Assembly (NCBI GenBank): GCA_001051155.2
Contig: JYIP02000008.1
Span: 2,046,001-2,110,000 of the forward strand
Reading direction: 5' to 3'
DNA: 64,000 bases
Source: Chrysoporthe austroafricana
Lineage: Eukaryota; Ascomycota; Sordariomycetes; Diaporthales; Cryphonectriaceae
The translations under genes and the position numbers were made by a program. The notes under the pieces are model-generated. The model saw nothing but the letters and a program-made list of their open reading frames with translations, made no database searches and was not told where the DNA came from. Shown here in pieces: positions 11,213-21,362 of the stretch; positions within the stretch are counted from its first letter, which is position 1, and each line of letters begins with the position of its first letter.

Positions 11213-14200
11213 CAAATTCGAATTGTGTGTCTGACCAGCCAAAACCGTCCTTACCTCATCATAGGCCAAGGGTTGCTGGTGCTCTCCAAATGGTCAGGCC
11301 TTGGCGTAAGGCAAGCGTCCGAAAGAGGCACGTTTGTTGCGACTGTGCCGCAGTATTTGGAAATACCGTCGTGGGCTGGGTGTGCAGGCCTCTGATCTCC
11401 CTGGAGATTTCGCTATTGCCGCATTCGTGCCTAATTTCTGGGGGCGAGGAGGAGCAGAAAAGGATATTCCACGGTGTCCTTGGGGATGCAGTCCGCCGTT
11501 TCAAACTCAAATCGGGTTTCAGTGGAAGCTGCTGACAGTCAGGGCCGGCACTCCGTCTGATGTCAAGATCATATGGTAACGAGCGTATGCAGTTGCCGAA
11601 AGCTATGTCGTCCACACTGGTGTATCGGTATGTACTGAATGGCAAAAGTCCATCCGATGGTCTGTGTGACCTTGATGCGAAGGGCTGCTGGATGGCGTGA
11701 GAAGCCAAGGTTCCTCCAAGGACAGTTCGAAGAGAGCGGCAGCAGGGCAAGATAAGAATCCGAGACTAGAATGAGATCTGACGAGGTGATGTGACGACGC
11801 GGGAAGGTGTGATCTGATATTCTAGGGGCATGGCGGGAGAAGGCACAGGCTGGTCAGGTCGAGAGGGGAGGTGACCGGCGAAAAAGACTGAGACCGCGCC
11901 CAGATGGGGGAAAAAAAAAAGATGCGCGGCAGGGAAAAAGAGCCAGGCCTCGACTCGAGGCCAGCAACAAGGCGTAAGGAATACTTTGTAACGACGAGGG
12001 CACGTGAACGTCAACCGACTCGCGTTGCTAAGAGCGGCCATGCCCACGTACAGGGGACGGAACAACAGGGTGGACTGCCTTACTGGAGGCCAGGCTAGCA
12101 CAGACTTGCTAGTCACTCTCGACAAGACCCAGGCGTCGAGCCGCGTCCTTGGTGAGGGGCCGTGGGCAGTCGGCGTGGTACGGTGGTCGAGCTCGGTGAC
12201 TGCTGCGGTTGACGGTCGACGGACGGTACCTCAGGTAGGGGAAGGGGGGGTAGGGAGACGCAGCGACGACGGCGCACTCAGATGCGGCTACCTGTGGCCA
12301 GCCTAGGTGCTTGCTCCCCAGTGTTCCCGTGGCAGATCGACCCAGAACCCGGATTTTGTAACAAACGGCAAGCCGGAGTGGCACGAGGACAGGCACATGC
12401 ACGAGTGCATGGCGCTGGGTGATGTGCGTGCGCACTTCCAGTTATTTCAGGACATGTGCCTTACGACAGGGAGGACAAACAGCGGGTCATTATTTCCCAG
12501 GAGCTGGTTGCGTGCGCCCCAGGTGGAAGGAAGGCCAGCCCGTCGTCCTCCGCGGTGGGCAGTGGGTACTTTGGCGACAGATCGGTCTGTCCCGTAACTG
12601 CACTTTGGCGACTGGGCGTCGTCGTGTGGCGGATAGGATCCCGGTCGCTGCTGGGCGCGGACTCCGCTGCTGCACTGCGGAACAGCAGCTGCAGTGCGTG
12701 GTGTAGGTATTCAGTACAATGTCAGCATCACGAGCGCACCTCGGCGGGCCAGCGGGCCAGCCAGGCCTGGACCTCCCAGGGCCGCCATGCGTGCGAGGCG
12801 CGGACAGCGCCGTCGCGAGATGCCAGGTCGCATGGCAGCTGGTGGCGAGCCTGTCAGGCTGGCCGCCAGGCGCTGCTTGCGTTTTAAGGTTGCTGAAGAT
12901 GATCGTCTCGTCCCGGTCGATCGGGTAGGACTAGGTGGAAAGCTTCAGGCCCTGGTCCCCAACCGCAGACCCATCCATCCATCCCTATATCCCAGCCCGG
13001 CTATACTTCGAGAGTAGGCCCAGTTGGGTATGGGCTACCGCGTAGGTGCCGAGCCCGGCCGGCGTTGACGTGCGCGGGAACCTTGACCATGAATGACACC
13101 TGGAATCGAATGAAGGGTCCATGTGCAGCGACGGGGTCCTCACTATGGGCGGTCCGTGCTCATGTCGATCTGATATCTATTCGGCGGATGGTGGGGGACC
13201 CGCCGACAAGGTTGACAAGAAAAGATCAGCAAGATTCGAGATGCCCTCCCCCTCCCTCCAGCGCGAGATGCGAGATGCCGCCCTCTCCTCCTGATAAGCC
13301 TGGCCATCCCGGGGCCCCCGACGGGCAGCTGTTGGGCCGCTGGGTAGCACGACAGGAGCGTACCACGGCGGCAGAGCACGGCAGCGCAGCGCACGGCACG
13401 GTATGGCACGAGGTTGGGCCGGCCAGGCGGGCGCGCAGGAAGCACCTCGTGCTGGCCGACATGGACTGACATATCTGGTGCTCTCTAGGGCGCCTCGAAG
13501 AGGGGGGGGGGGGAATGGGAGCACCCGGGACGATCGCATAGCGCGACAAGGCCCGAAATGGGCTCGGGCTCTGGATCTTGTCGTACTGTGAGGCTGTACT
13601 GTACGGCGTTGTACATGCAACACGGCACTGTAGGTACTGTGCCGGGCGAGGCAGCGAGGTGTTGCGTTGCGTCCTGCCGTCCCTGCCGCCCTGCGGCCTG
13701 GGGCGGGAGGGCGCTCCTATCAGTGTGTTGATCTCCACGCAGCGCAACGCGTCTGGCGTCTCGCCAGGGCCGGCCTCGAGGAGCCCCAGCCGGTCGTGGC
13801 TGCTGACCTGACCGCATCGGGTCGAGGCTGAGGTGGTCGACCAGCTTCCGGCAGCCGTCTGGAGACCGCCCCTGTACTTAGTAGCCTTGTCGCCCACCGC
13901 ACCGCCCGCACCGCACCGGCACGCGCACGCGCACGCGCACGTCAGGCATAGCATACCAGCGCCCTGGGCCGCTCCTGGCCGCAATGCGACAGAGGCTCGC
14001 TGGCTGACGGGCGGGCGGGCGGGCACGACGTGGGACCTGTCACCCCGTTCGCCCCCCCCCCCCGTCGAGCAGCGAGACCGGTGCGGCGTCACAACTGAGA
14101 TCTCGCCGGGCCATGGGATGGCACTGGCGGCGGTGGAGCTGTGGGCAGCGGGTCGCAGGTGAGGTGCGAGGTGTGAGGAGGTTTGAGGCGTGGGACTGTG

Positions 14201-17200
14201 CGTGCGTGCGCGAGGAGGGAACCACCAGAACCGCTGTCTCGTCGTCACGGGCAGGTGGGGTTCGTCCTGATGCGGTCCTGCAAGCGTCCTGCCCTGCATT
14301 CGCAGGTGTCGTGCAGTGATAGCAGGTATGGGACCATGGTATCACGGTCCAGCTGGCAGGGGACGACGGGGGGAGGAGGAGGACGACGAGGAGGAGGAGG
14401 GCGAGGAGGGGTGGTGGAGGTGAGGTGGAGGGGTGCTCCCGGGTCCAGGACTGACAGCAGCCGAGCCAATGGGGGGCCCCTGTGGTGGGAGGAACTATGG
14501 TAGCGCGAGAGTGTCGACCCCTGCCCCCCTGTCCCCCCTGTCCCCCTGCTCCAGCGAGACCTTACATAAGGGGTACTGAGGTACATGGCAGTTCTTCGGG
14601 TTACCATGTACGTACTGTACGGCCAGGGTACCGAGTACTAGTACACAGTACCCACCCAGCCCGGCCCGCCGCACGCACCACGGCCTGTACACGGTACGCG
14701 GCACTCCCGACCGTGCGCGCCGCGGCGCCATGTACCCAGTACATCGCCCTCGTTCACCGGAGGCCCAGGGCACCCAACCCTTCCTCCCCCTTCGATTGCT
14801 CACCTCGCTCGGCGCTCCCATCCTCCGTCCTCTCACCATGACAGCCTCCACGAAGCATGCAAGGTGCCACCCAGACAGGCGCCGCACGCAGCTACTACGG
14901 GACAAATCCCGGTCTCGCTATTCCTGCACGGGTCTCCTGCGAGATAACTCTTCATTTGACCGACCCTCCATTTGGAGACGTGAAACCCCAAGAAGGAGGA
15001 GGACGCTGGGGTGGAAGAAGAAGGAGGAGGGGGGAGGGGGAAGGGGGGGAAGAGGAGGAGGAGAAGAACAAGTTAGAAACTTGTGTGTGTTTCTCGAGGT
15101 CGATCCTCAGGGACAAGCCCCCTCTGGCGTTTCCAGACTCATCTGCAGCGGCTTCTCATCTTCCGCGCTGGCGCGCGAGGGCGGACGGCCTATCTCTGCA
15201 GGTTTGCTGTCACGGTCCTGCGCCCTGCGTCTTCCTTCCATGACGAGCTGTCGATGATGACTCGACTCGACCCGGCCAGACAAACAGGATCACCAGCTTC
15301 ATCCTGGCCCGGCTCGCCGCGCAGCACTTGGAACATGACGTCCCACCCACGCAGAACTTCCGACCCTCCAACATGGACAGACGTCAAACCAGCCCGTCCT
15401 GGCTCGAGACATCCCCACAGTAAATCTGCACTTCGATGCTGCCGGTCAGCAGCGCCCCCTCCACACGCTTGTGGCGACGCTTCTCCAGCCTAGGCAAGCC
15501 GGTCGCCGCCTACGACGTCTTCATCCATCTTCGAAAGGCCGCGAGGCGGACGGCCCTCTTCACGCCCCGCCATCCTGGTCTCTCGAGGAGAGAGAGCGAG
15601 AGAGGAGCTCCGCTCGCCCGCCCACCCTTTGTTTTCCCTGTGGCGCTGGCATGCAGCACCCGCCGCGCACGGCCGACAGCCTAGCCGATCCTCCTGGCCG
15701 CCTCGTCCAGACGCCCCAGGGCGGCCAGGGGAAGGAAGGTCAGACCGGGTCCGCTGTCCGGCCGCTGCGACTCGCGATACTTCAGGCCAGGGCGTTTCGT
15801 CCGCGACCTGGGCACCGGGCCGTGCTTGGTGCGCCTCGGACCTCCCACGTCGACGACCCTTCCGCAGCTTCGACGTGCCAGTCAGGCAGTCAGCAAACGG
15901 CAGATGCTACCTCACCTCACCTGCCTCCCCCGTCCGTCCAGTCACGTCGCGGCGCCTGGGTGTAGGGGGCATGGGCCCGACGGCTACCCGCCTAAGCTCC
16001 CTGGGCCGGGTGTGCCACATGCCCCATCGCCCTCGGCGCTGCAGGCCAGTCTGTGTGGCTGACTGTCGATGTCACACAAGCAGCACGACAGGACGGGTCA
16101 GGCCGAACAGGAGGGGCTTGTTGACACCGCGGACCCGAAGAGAGACGCGCTGCAGTCGGGCTGCAGCCCCAGAAAAACGCCCTTGTGTGATCCCAAGGAC
16201 TGCTTCCGTCCTATCACCCGGCTGACATACGTGCTGGCCCGCATCCTTCTCACCCTCTCAAGACGCCTGTCTCATATCCACGAGTCATCTGGCCCCGGGT
16301 GTCAAGCGCCACGCTGCGAAACCCACCCGGCAGAAGCAATGCTGCTGCATACGGGCCATGTCGAGATCTCTACTCAGCCACTTGACCGTAAGCCTCGGAG
16401 CATCTCTGGAGAGGTGACCACGGTGCCACGCTACGAGACCAGCTGCAGAAAGCGGTCCCAACCTCCCCCTTTTTTTTTTTTTTTGGTTTTTTTTGTTGTT
16501 GTTTTTTGCCTCCCCTTCGTCGTATCCCGTTTCATAGACGCGGTCTCCTGCAGTGTGGAGTCCGTTCCCATGTACACCTGCGTTGTTTCAAACTCCGATG
16601 CACACCTACTTACTCAGAGCTCCGCCAGAGAGTGGACCGGTGATCACTTCACTGACGCCCAGATCTGGCGACGCAGACGTCAAAGGTCAGGTATCCCCGT
16701 ACCAGGCCGCAGAGGAATCAGTAGGGCTGGTTTGAGGAGCTGTACTCCGGGCCCCCAGCCTGAGACCCTGTCCAGACCGTCTCGGGGGCTCTAGCAAAAA
16801 GCGCTGGTACCTCTGGACCAAAGAGTCCGTCTCAGCACCGTTCAGGCAACATTATCCCTGTGAAGGGACCGTCCCGGCTGAGCTTAAACTCGGATCCGCC
16901 CGTCGGCGACCGTGCTAAGCTTTCTGTTTGACCACGGATCCAGCGCTGGGGCACGGACGGGTGGGTGAAGGCGGTCGCTGCCGCTCTCGGTCAGTGCCGT
17001 CGTTCTGACCCTGCCAGGGGAAAGTTTATCGTAGCCGGACCATAATTATTCTCGTCGCGGACCTCGGCCGAGAGGCTCCGGCCGACGACGCCCAGCGAAG
17101 GCGTTTTGGCTCTGGGCCCCTGCCTCTTTATGTCCCTCCATCCTCACCTTCACCACAGCCGTGGCGTCGTGGTCTTAGCTGCTCTAAAGATTGTCTATTA

Positions 17201-19459
17201 TCTATCTCCAGGCGCGACCTTACCCGGACTGTTCCTCCATAGAACGTAAGCTTTGAGGGCTCAAGGTCTTTCGGAAGGCCGCCTCACGCCCAAGATCTTT
17301 CAGCGTCGTATCCCATGCACCACGCCACTTGCACAGCCCTCGGCCATTTATATACATCCTAGAAGTATCAGGGGTATCAAGGGGTATCAGAACTTCAGCG
17401 TGGCGAGTTGGGGCGAGTCCGCCCTTCACTCACCGGCAATGTTGGGCCCTGCCCGTCCTCCCATGCCACTTAACTTCCCCATGCTGGGCCCGTAGCGTTG
17501 AGGTTACTGTGTATCATGCCACCGAAGGGCATCTGCCAGTCTAGAAACCGCCCCCTTTTCCTGCACGCACTGGCGCTGGCGCCAGAGTTCTGTCGGCGTC
17601 TGATGTTGTCGAGTCGTGCCAGCGCACGGCGCGTGTCCTTCTTCGGAACGAGCGCGGGTGGTGCGAGGTGGTGACCCGGAGACGCCCCCTGGCGCCTTTG
17701 CCAGCACACATGGTCGAGGAGAGGATGCCGCAGATGATGCGCGATTCCCTCCTGGCGTCTATCTCGTAGTTCTGCTAGGCGCCCACCTCTTCGTTACTTA
17801 TATGGGGGCGCACTCGACCTGATTCCATTCGTCGATACTCAGCGACGGCTGTGAAGGGCATACCTTAAGTATAGGATGAGAGTGTACGTATCGAGGTCAT
17901 CTCGAGTGTAGACGTTAACGGTGTCGCTCGCCCCGGGGAGTACAGTCGTTCAGAGACCGGCGACGACACCGCTCCGCCTGCTGGTAAGCCGTTGCTACTC
18001 AACATCCAAGTACAGGACGGGAGTGTACGTATCGAGGTCATCTCGAGTGTAGACGTCAACGGCGTCGCCAGCCTCGGGCAGGACAGTCGTTCAGACACCG
18101 GCGACGACACCGCTCTGCCTGCTGGTAAAGCACTCCTGAGTGAAAGCCTTGACAGCGAGGCCGCTGAATTCGGGCTGCTCGTTGCGGTGCAGTTCTCTGG
18201 GAGCTCTCATGCCTCTGGGAACCACCGAGCTGACTCGCAGAGCCATCAGAAGAGTCTGAAGTCTCTCTCGACGACTTGTTCCTTCACACAGTTTATATTG
18301 TGTCATGTTTGTCACTTCACGCATTCTAGTTTGCTTATGTTGCTGCAGGCCGCCCGTGACTGACTCACCTTGTTGTCTCACATCGAGCCGATGTAGTCGT
18401 GAAGGTACTATCTTGGCGCAATACGTAGGATCGAAAGTGATCAGCGGCTTCTTTGCTGTCCTCGTTGTTCTTGCCCTGTAGCCCGGAAGAGGGCTACAAA
18501 GTCCCCCACGGTCACATCTGCTTGGCCCTGTAGTATGAAACAACTACCCACTCTCTCGTTGCGATGAGTTCTGCTGAGGCAAACCTCGTATCAATTTAAT
18601 GTTCTTGCAATATACATGGGCCAATCTACTTGTAAGATAGTTTTACCTCTGTCAATTTACGCAGATGCTTCGACTGTGTATCTTAGCCTAGGATTACGAG
18701 GACTTGTTGACTTGGCCTGCTTGCGGAGGCGATGGTTCATTTAATGATGGGTCCCAATTTTGTCGAGAGAGTTCTACAACGAGCTCATTGCCAGTGTCAC
18801 TTGCGACCTACTCCTCGAAGTCGGATGTAATAGCTTCAAGGAGGGCCGTCCACGGCTTAGTGATGAAACGGCCAGAGCCTTAACTCACCAAGCAATCTAA
18901 GATCATAGGCGCACGATTCCATGACGGAGGGAGCCAGGGCTGCTATGGGTGTCGGAAACGATGCTTACAGCAGAGAGGGAGGCCCTGATCTCCAACGGCG
19001 CTCGTCTCTCAACGCAGGACTTGATAATGTTTGCGTACCTGGTTTTCTAGAGGATAGTATGCAGCCAAACACGATGCCATTCTACAATCATTTGGCATCA
19101 ATCGCGGCCTCAATCGGACTGTGTCGTCCGCAGGTTACGAAGGACTAGGCAGTCGATGGCACGGGGGCGTAATGGGGTGTACGCAAGTCGGCGCGCCCAG
19201 TGTGTTGTTGATGGGCGAGTCTTCCCTACGATTTTGCCCACATCTCTGGACAGCAGCGCCTTGTAGGGATCAATGAGCCCAAATGGAGTCGTCGGTCGGG
19301 CTGCATTATAGGTGAGTTACCACCGCCGACGCGAACCCCTACCACCCCCGATATCTGAAAAAGGTAGCTCTTATGCCTCCCCCACTCCACAGACGTCGCA
19401 TCCGGTCACCGACACCAGACGACCCGGTGCCCGAGCCTCCTCGCCTCGATCTGCCCGCC
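11213..19459. other. 8.2-kb gene-poor interval
   Basis: No open frame on either strand combines length, a plausible start and a recognisable domain. Long frames at 13.2-14.3 kb and 15.6-16.8 kb are Pro/Arg/Ser/Ala-rich and overlap others in several frames, as expected of GC-rich non-coding DNA. The interval contains GTAC-dense tracts (13.57-13.64 and 14.56-14.75 kb), a (CACGCG)n run near 13,920, a T-run near 16,470-16,505 and a 141-bp tandem repeat at 17.87-18.15 kb. A long untranslated leader, an unrecognised ncRNA or decayed repeats are all possible. Confidence 0.5.
17866..18150. repeat. Degenerate tandem repeat, two copies of 141 bp
   Basis: Copy 1 and copy 2 are offset by exactly 141 bases: AGTGTACGTATCGAGGTCAT begins at 17,881 and again at 18,022. 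Copies differ mainly by C/T and G/A changes. Read on the plus strand, 141 bases is 47 codons and copy 2 is open through VRIEVISSVDVNGVA and SDTGDDTALPAGK. In copy 1 the codons equivalent to CAA and CAG are TAA and TAG. This could be a relic of a repeat-protein gene or a non-coding satellite. Confidence 0.75.
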
Positions 19460-20814
19460 ATGAAAGTCATCATCATAGGCGCCGGGCTCGGCGGCCTGAC
19501 CGCGGCGTACCGGCTCGCGCTGTCGGGCCACGCGGTGCAGGTCCTCGAGCGCAGCGACGCGCTCACGCCGCAGGGCGGCGGCATGAACATCCGCCCGCCG
19601 GCCAGCCGGCTCCTGCAGTCGTGGGGCCTCGGCCCGGACATGGAGCGCATCTCGACCGCCACGCCGCACGTGCTGCTCCGCGACGCGGCGACGGGCGACG
19701 TGCGCATGCGGAACATCGCCGTGGACGCCAGCGCGTTCCCGGACTGGGGGCTCATGCGGCAGGACGTGATCCAGGTCCTGTTCCGCCGGGCCGTCGGCGC
19801 CGGCGCGACGGTCTCGTTCGGGCACGCCGTCGTTGGCGCCGCGGACGACGCGCGCGGCGCGGTGGTGACGCTGGCCGACGGCCGCGCGCTGGCGGCCGAC
19901 GTCGTGCTCGCCGCGGACGGCATCCGGTCGCGCACGCGCTCCTCGGCCCTGGCCGACCTCGCCTGCGCCACGGACCCCGTCGTCAGCCGGACGACGCTGT
20001 ACGGCGTGTACCTCGACGAGGCGGCGCTGGCGGCGCGGCCGGGCACGGCGCGGCTGACGGACCAGGCCAACATCAACGTCTGGGTCGGCCGCGCCGGCAG
20101 CTTCGCCGTGACGCGGCACAACCCGAAGCTGCGGACCGTGGGGCTCCTGTTCGGGGTCCGCGCCGAGGAGACGGACCAGCGCGGGCTGTGGGACGAGAGG
20201 GGCGACGTCGGCTTCGTGCGCGCGGCCTTCCGGGGTGCCTGCAGCGAGCTGGCGCAGGCCCTCGACCTGGCGGCGGCCTGCGACCGGTGGCGCCTCGCGG
20301 AGCTGCCGGACCTCCCGCGGTGGACGAGCCGCGCGGGCCGCGTCCTGCTCCTCGGCGACTCGGCGCACGCCATGCACCCGAACGCGGCGCAGGGGTTCTC
20401 GCTGACCATCGAGGACGTCGCCGTGCTCGACCTGCTGCTCGGCTTGGGCGGCGTGCCGGACGTCCCGCGCGCCGCGAGGCTGTGGCAGGAGGTCCGCAAG
20501 CCGCGGGTGGACCGGATCAAGGCGTACGCGCGGTGGAACACGGCGCTGTTCACGGGCGAGCTGCCGGCACAGCCGTCGAACGACGTCGGGCGGCGCGCCG
20601 TCAAGAGCCTCCGGGACGTCGTGCCGGACCGGGACGCGGGCTTCCAGTCCTCGCGGTTCCTGAAGTGGGCGCTGGACTACGATGCCGTTGCGGAGGTAGG
20701 TTCCTGTCGCGGCCGCCTGTGCCGGCCGATCGTCTCGTGGAATCTGAGCTGCTGGGCTAACGTGTGTGTGTGCAGGCTAGAAGTTATGTGGCGAGGACGC
20801 AGGCTAATTTGTGA
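19460..20814 (+). CDS. FAD-dependent monooxygenase (salicylate hydroxylase-like)
   Basis: Two exons, 19,460-20,695 and 20,776-20,814, give 424 residues, a normal length for class A flavin monooxygenases. The protein starts directly with the ADP-binding fold VIIIGAGLGGLTAAY (residues 3-17). The conserved DG motif VLAADGIRSRTR follows at about 149-160, and the FAD ribityl-binding motif GDSAHAMHPNAAQG at about 298-311. Such enzymes hydroxylate aromatic or other small substrates with NAD(P)H and O2. The intron is 80 nt, GTAGGT...TGCAG, phase 0; the last exon encodes only ARSYVARTQANL. An ATG 87 bases upstream would add a Pro/Arg-rich leader and is less likely than the one next to the FAD fold. 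No cluster of pathway genes surrounds it, so the substrate is unknown. Confidence 0.9.
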
Positions 20815-21362
20815 GGCGGTGAAACAAGTGGCTTGTACAGTGAAAGGCGGCTATTAAGATAAGGGCCGCCCTTGGGTCTCGCCTCTTCTAGGGTTGGTTA
20901 CACCCTCTGTCCGTGGGTCTACTTGAGTATATATCTTGACAGCCTTGATTCGTCTGGGAGAATCATGTATCGAAGGAACTGAAACTTTAGAAGTGATCTA
21001 CGGCGTTGAAAGAAGCCTATCAAGTTGTCCACGCCCAGCCCGGCTGCCCTTGAGGAGATCTAGCCTTTTCTCCCGCAGTGAACTTGATATCAAGCCAAAG
21101 GTTTCAGACACACTCACCGGTATGATGGACAAGGTGTTGAGCGAAGTCGAGTTCTCACAGGGTATCACACTGGTTTCCCGACAACCTGTTTGAGGCTGGT
21201 CTGGCGCAGAATATTCCAAGGGAGTGGTTCTCCTGGGTTCAAGTCACAGTCTCAACAAGGCTTCTTCAGTCTTTCACTTTCGAGCAGACGGTCAATTCAG
21301 GCCGGATGGCATTTCTCTTCCGATAGTAGCACGAACTATTAGGGCTAGCTGCCGCGGGACGA
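20815..21362. other. Convergent 3' regions, with one copy of a dispersed 15-mer
   Basis: This non-coding interval lies between the monooxygenase and the GH31 gene. At 20,835-20,849 it carries GTACAGTGAAAGGCG, which also forms the outer end of both inverted repeats around the NLR-like gene at 55-59 kb. Nothing else is recognised. Confidence 0.6.
20835..20849 (+). repeat. Solo copy of the NLR-flanking inverted-repeat terminus
   Basis: An exact 15-base match (GTACAGTGAAAGGCG) to the ends at 55,167-55,181 and 59,232-59,246 (the latter in reverse complement). Similarity stops after this 15-mer. A chance second match of this length in 64 kb is improbable, so it probably marks a dispersed repeat family. 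Confidence 0.55.

Noticed and set aside
13226..14299. A 357-codon open frame on the minus strand
   Set aside because: Low-complexity Pro/Arg/Ser/His composition, overlapping long frames on both strands, no domain; typical of chance in GC-rich DNA.
15629..16794. Overlapping 198- and 241-codon plus-strand frames
   Set aside because: No domain, a run of phenylalanines encoded by a T-run, and compositional bias; not supported as genes.
18590..18900. Possible retrotransposon relic
   Set aside because: Short fragments reminiscent of polymerase motifs, but no terminal repeats or continuous frame.
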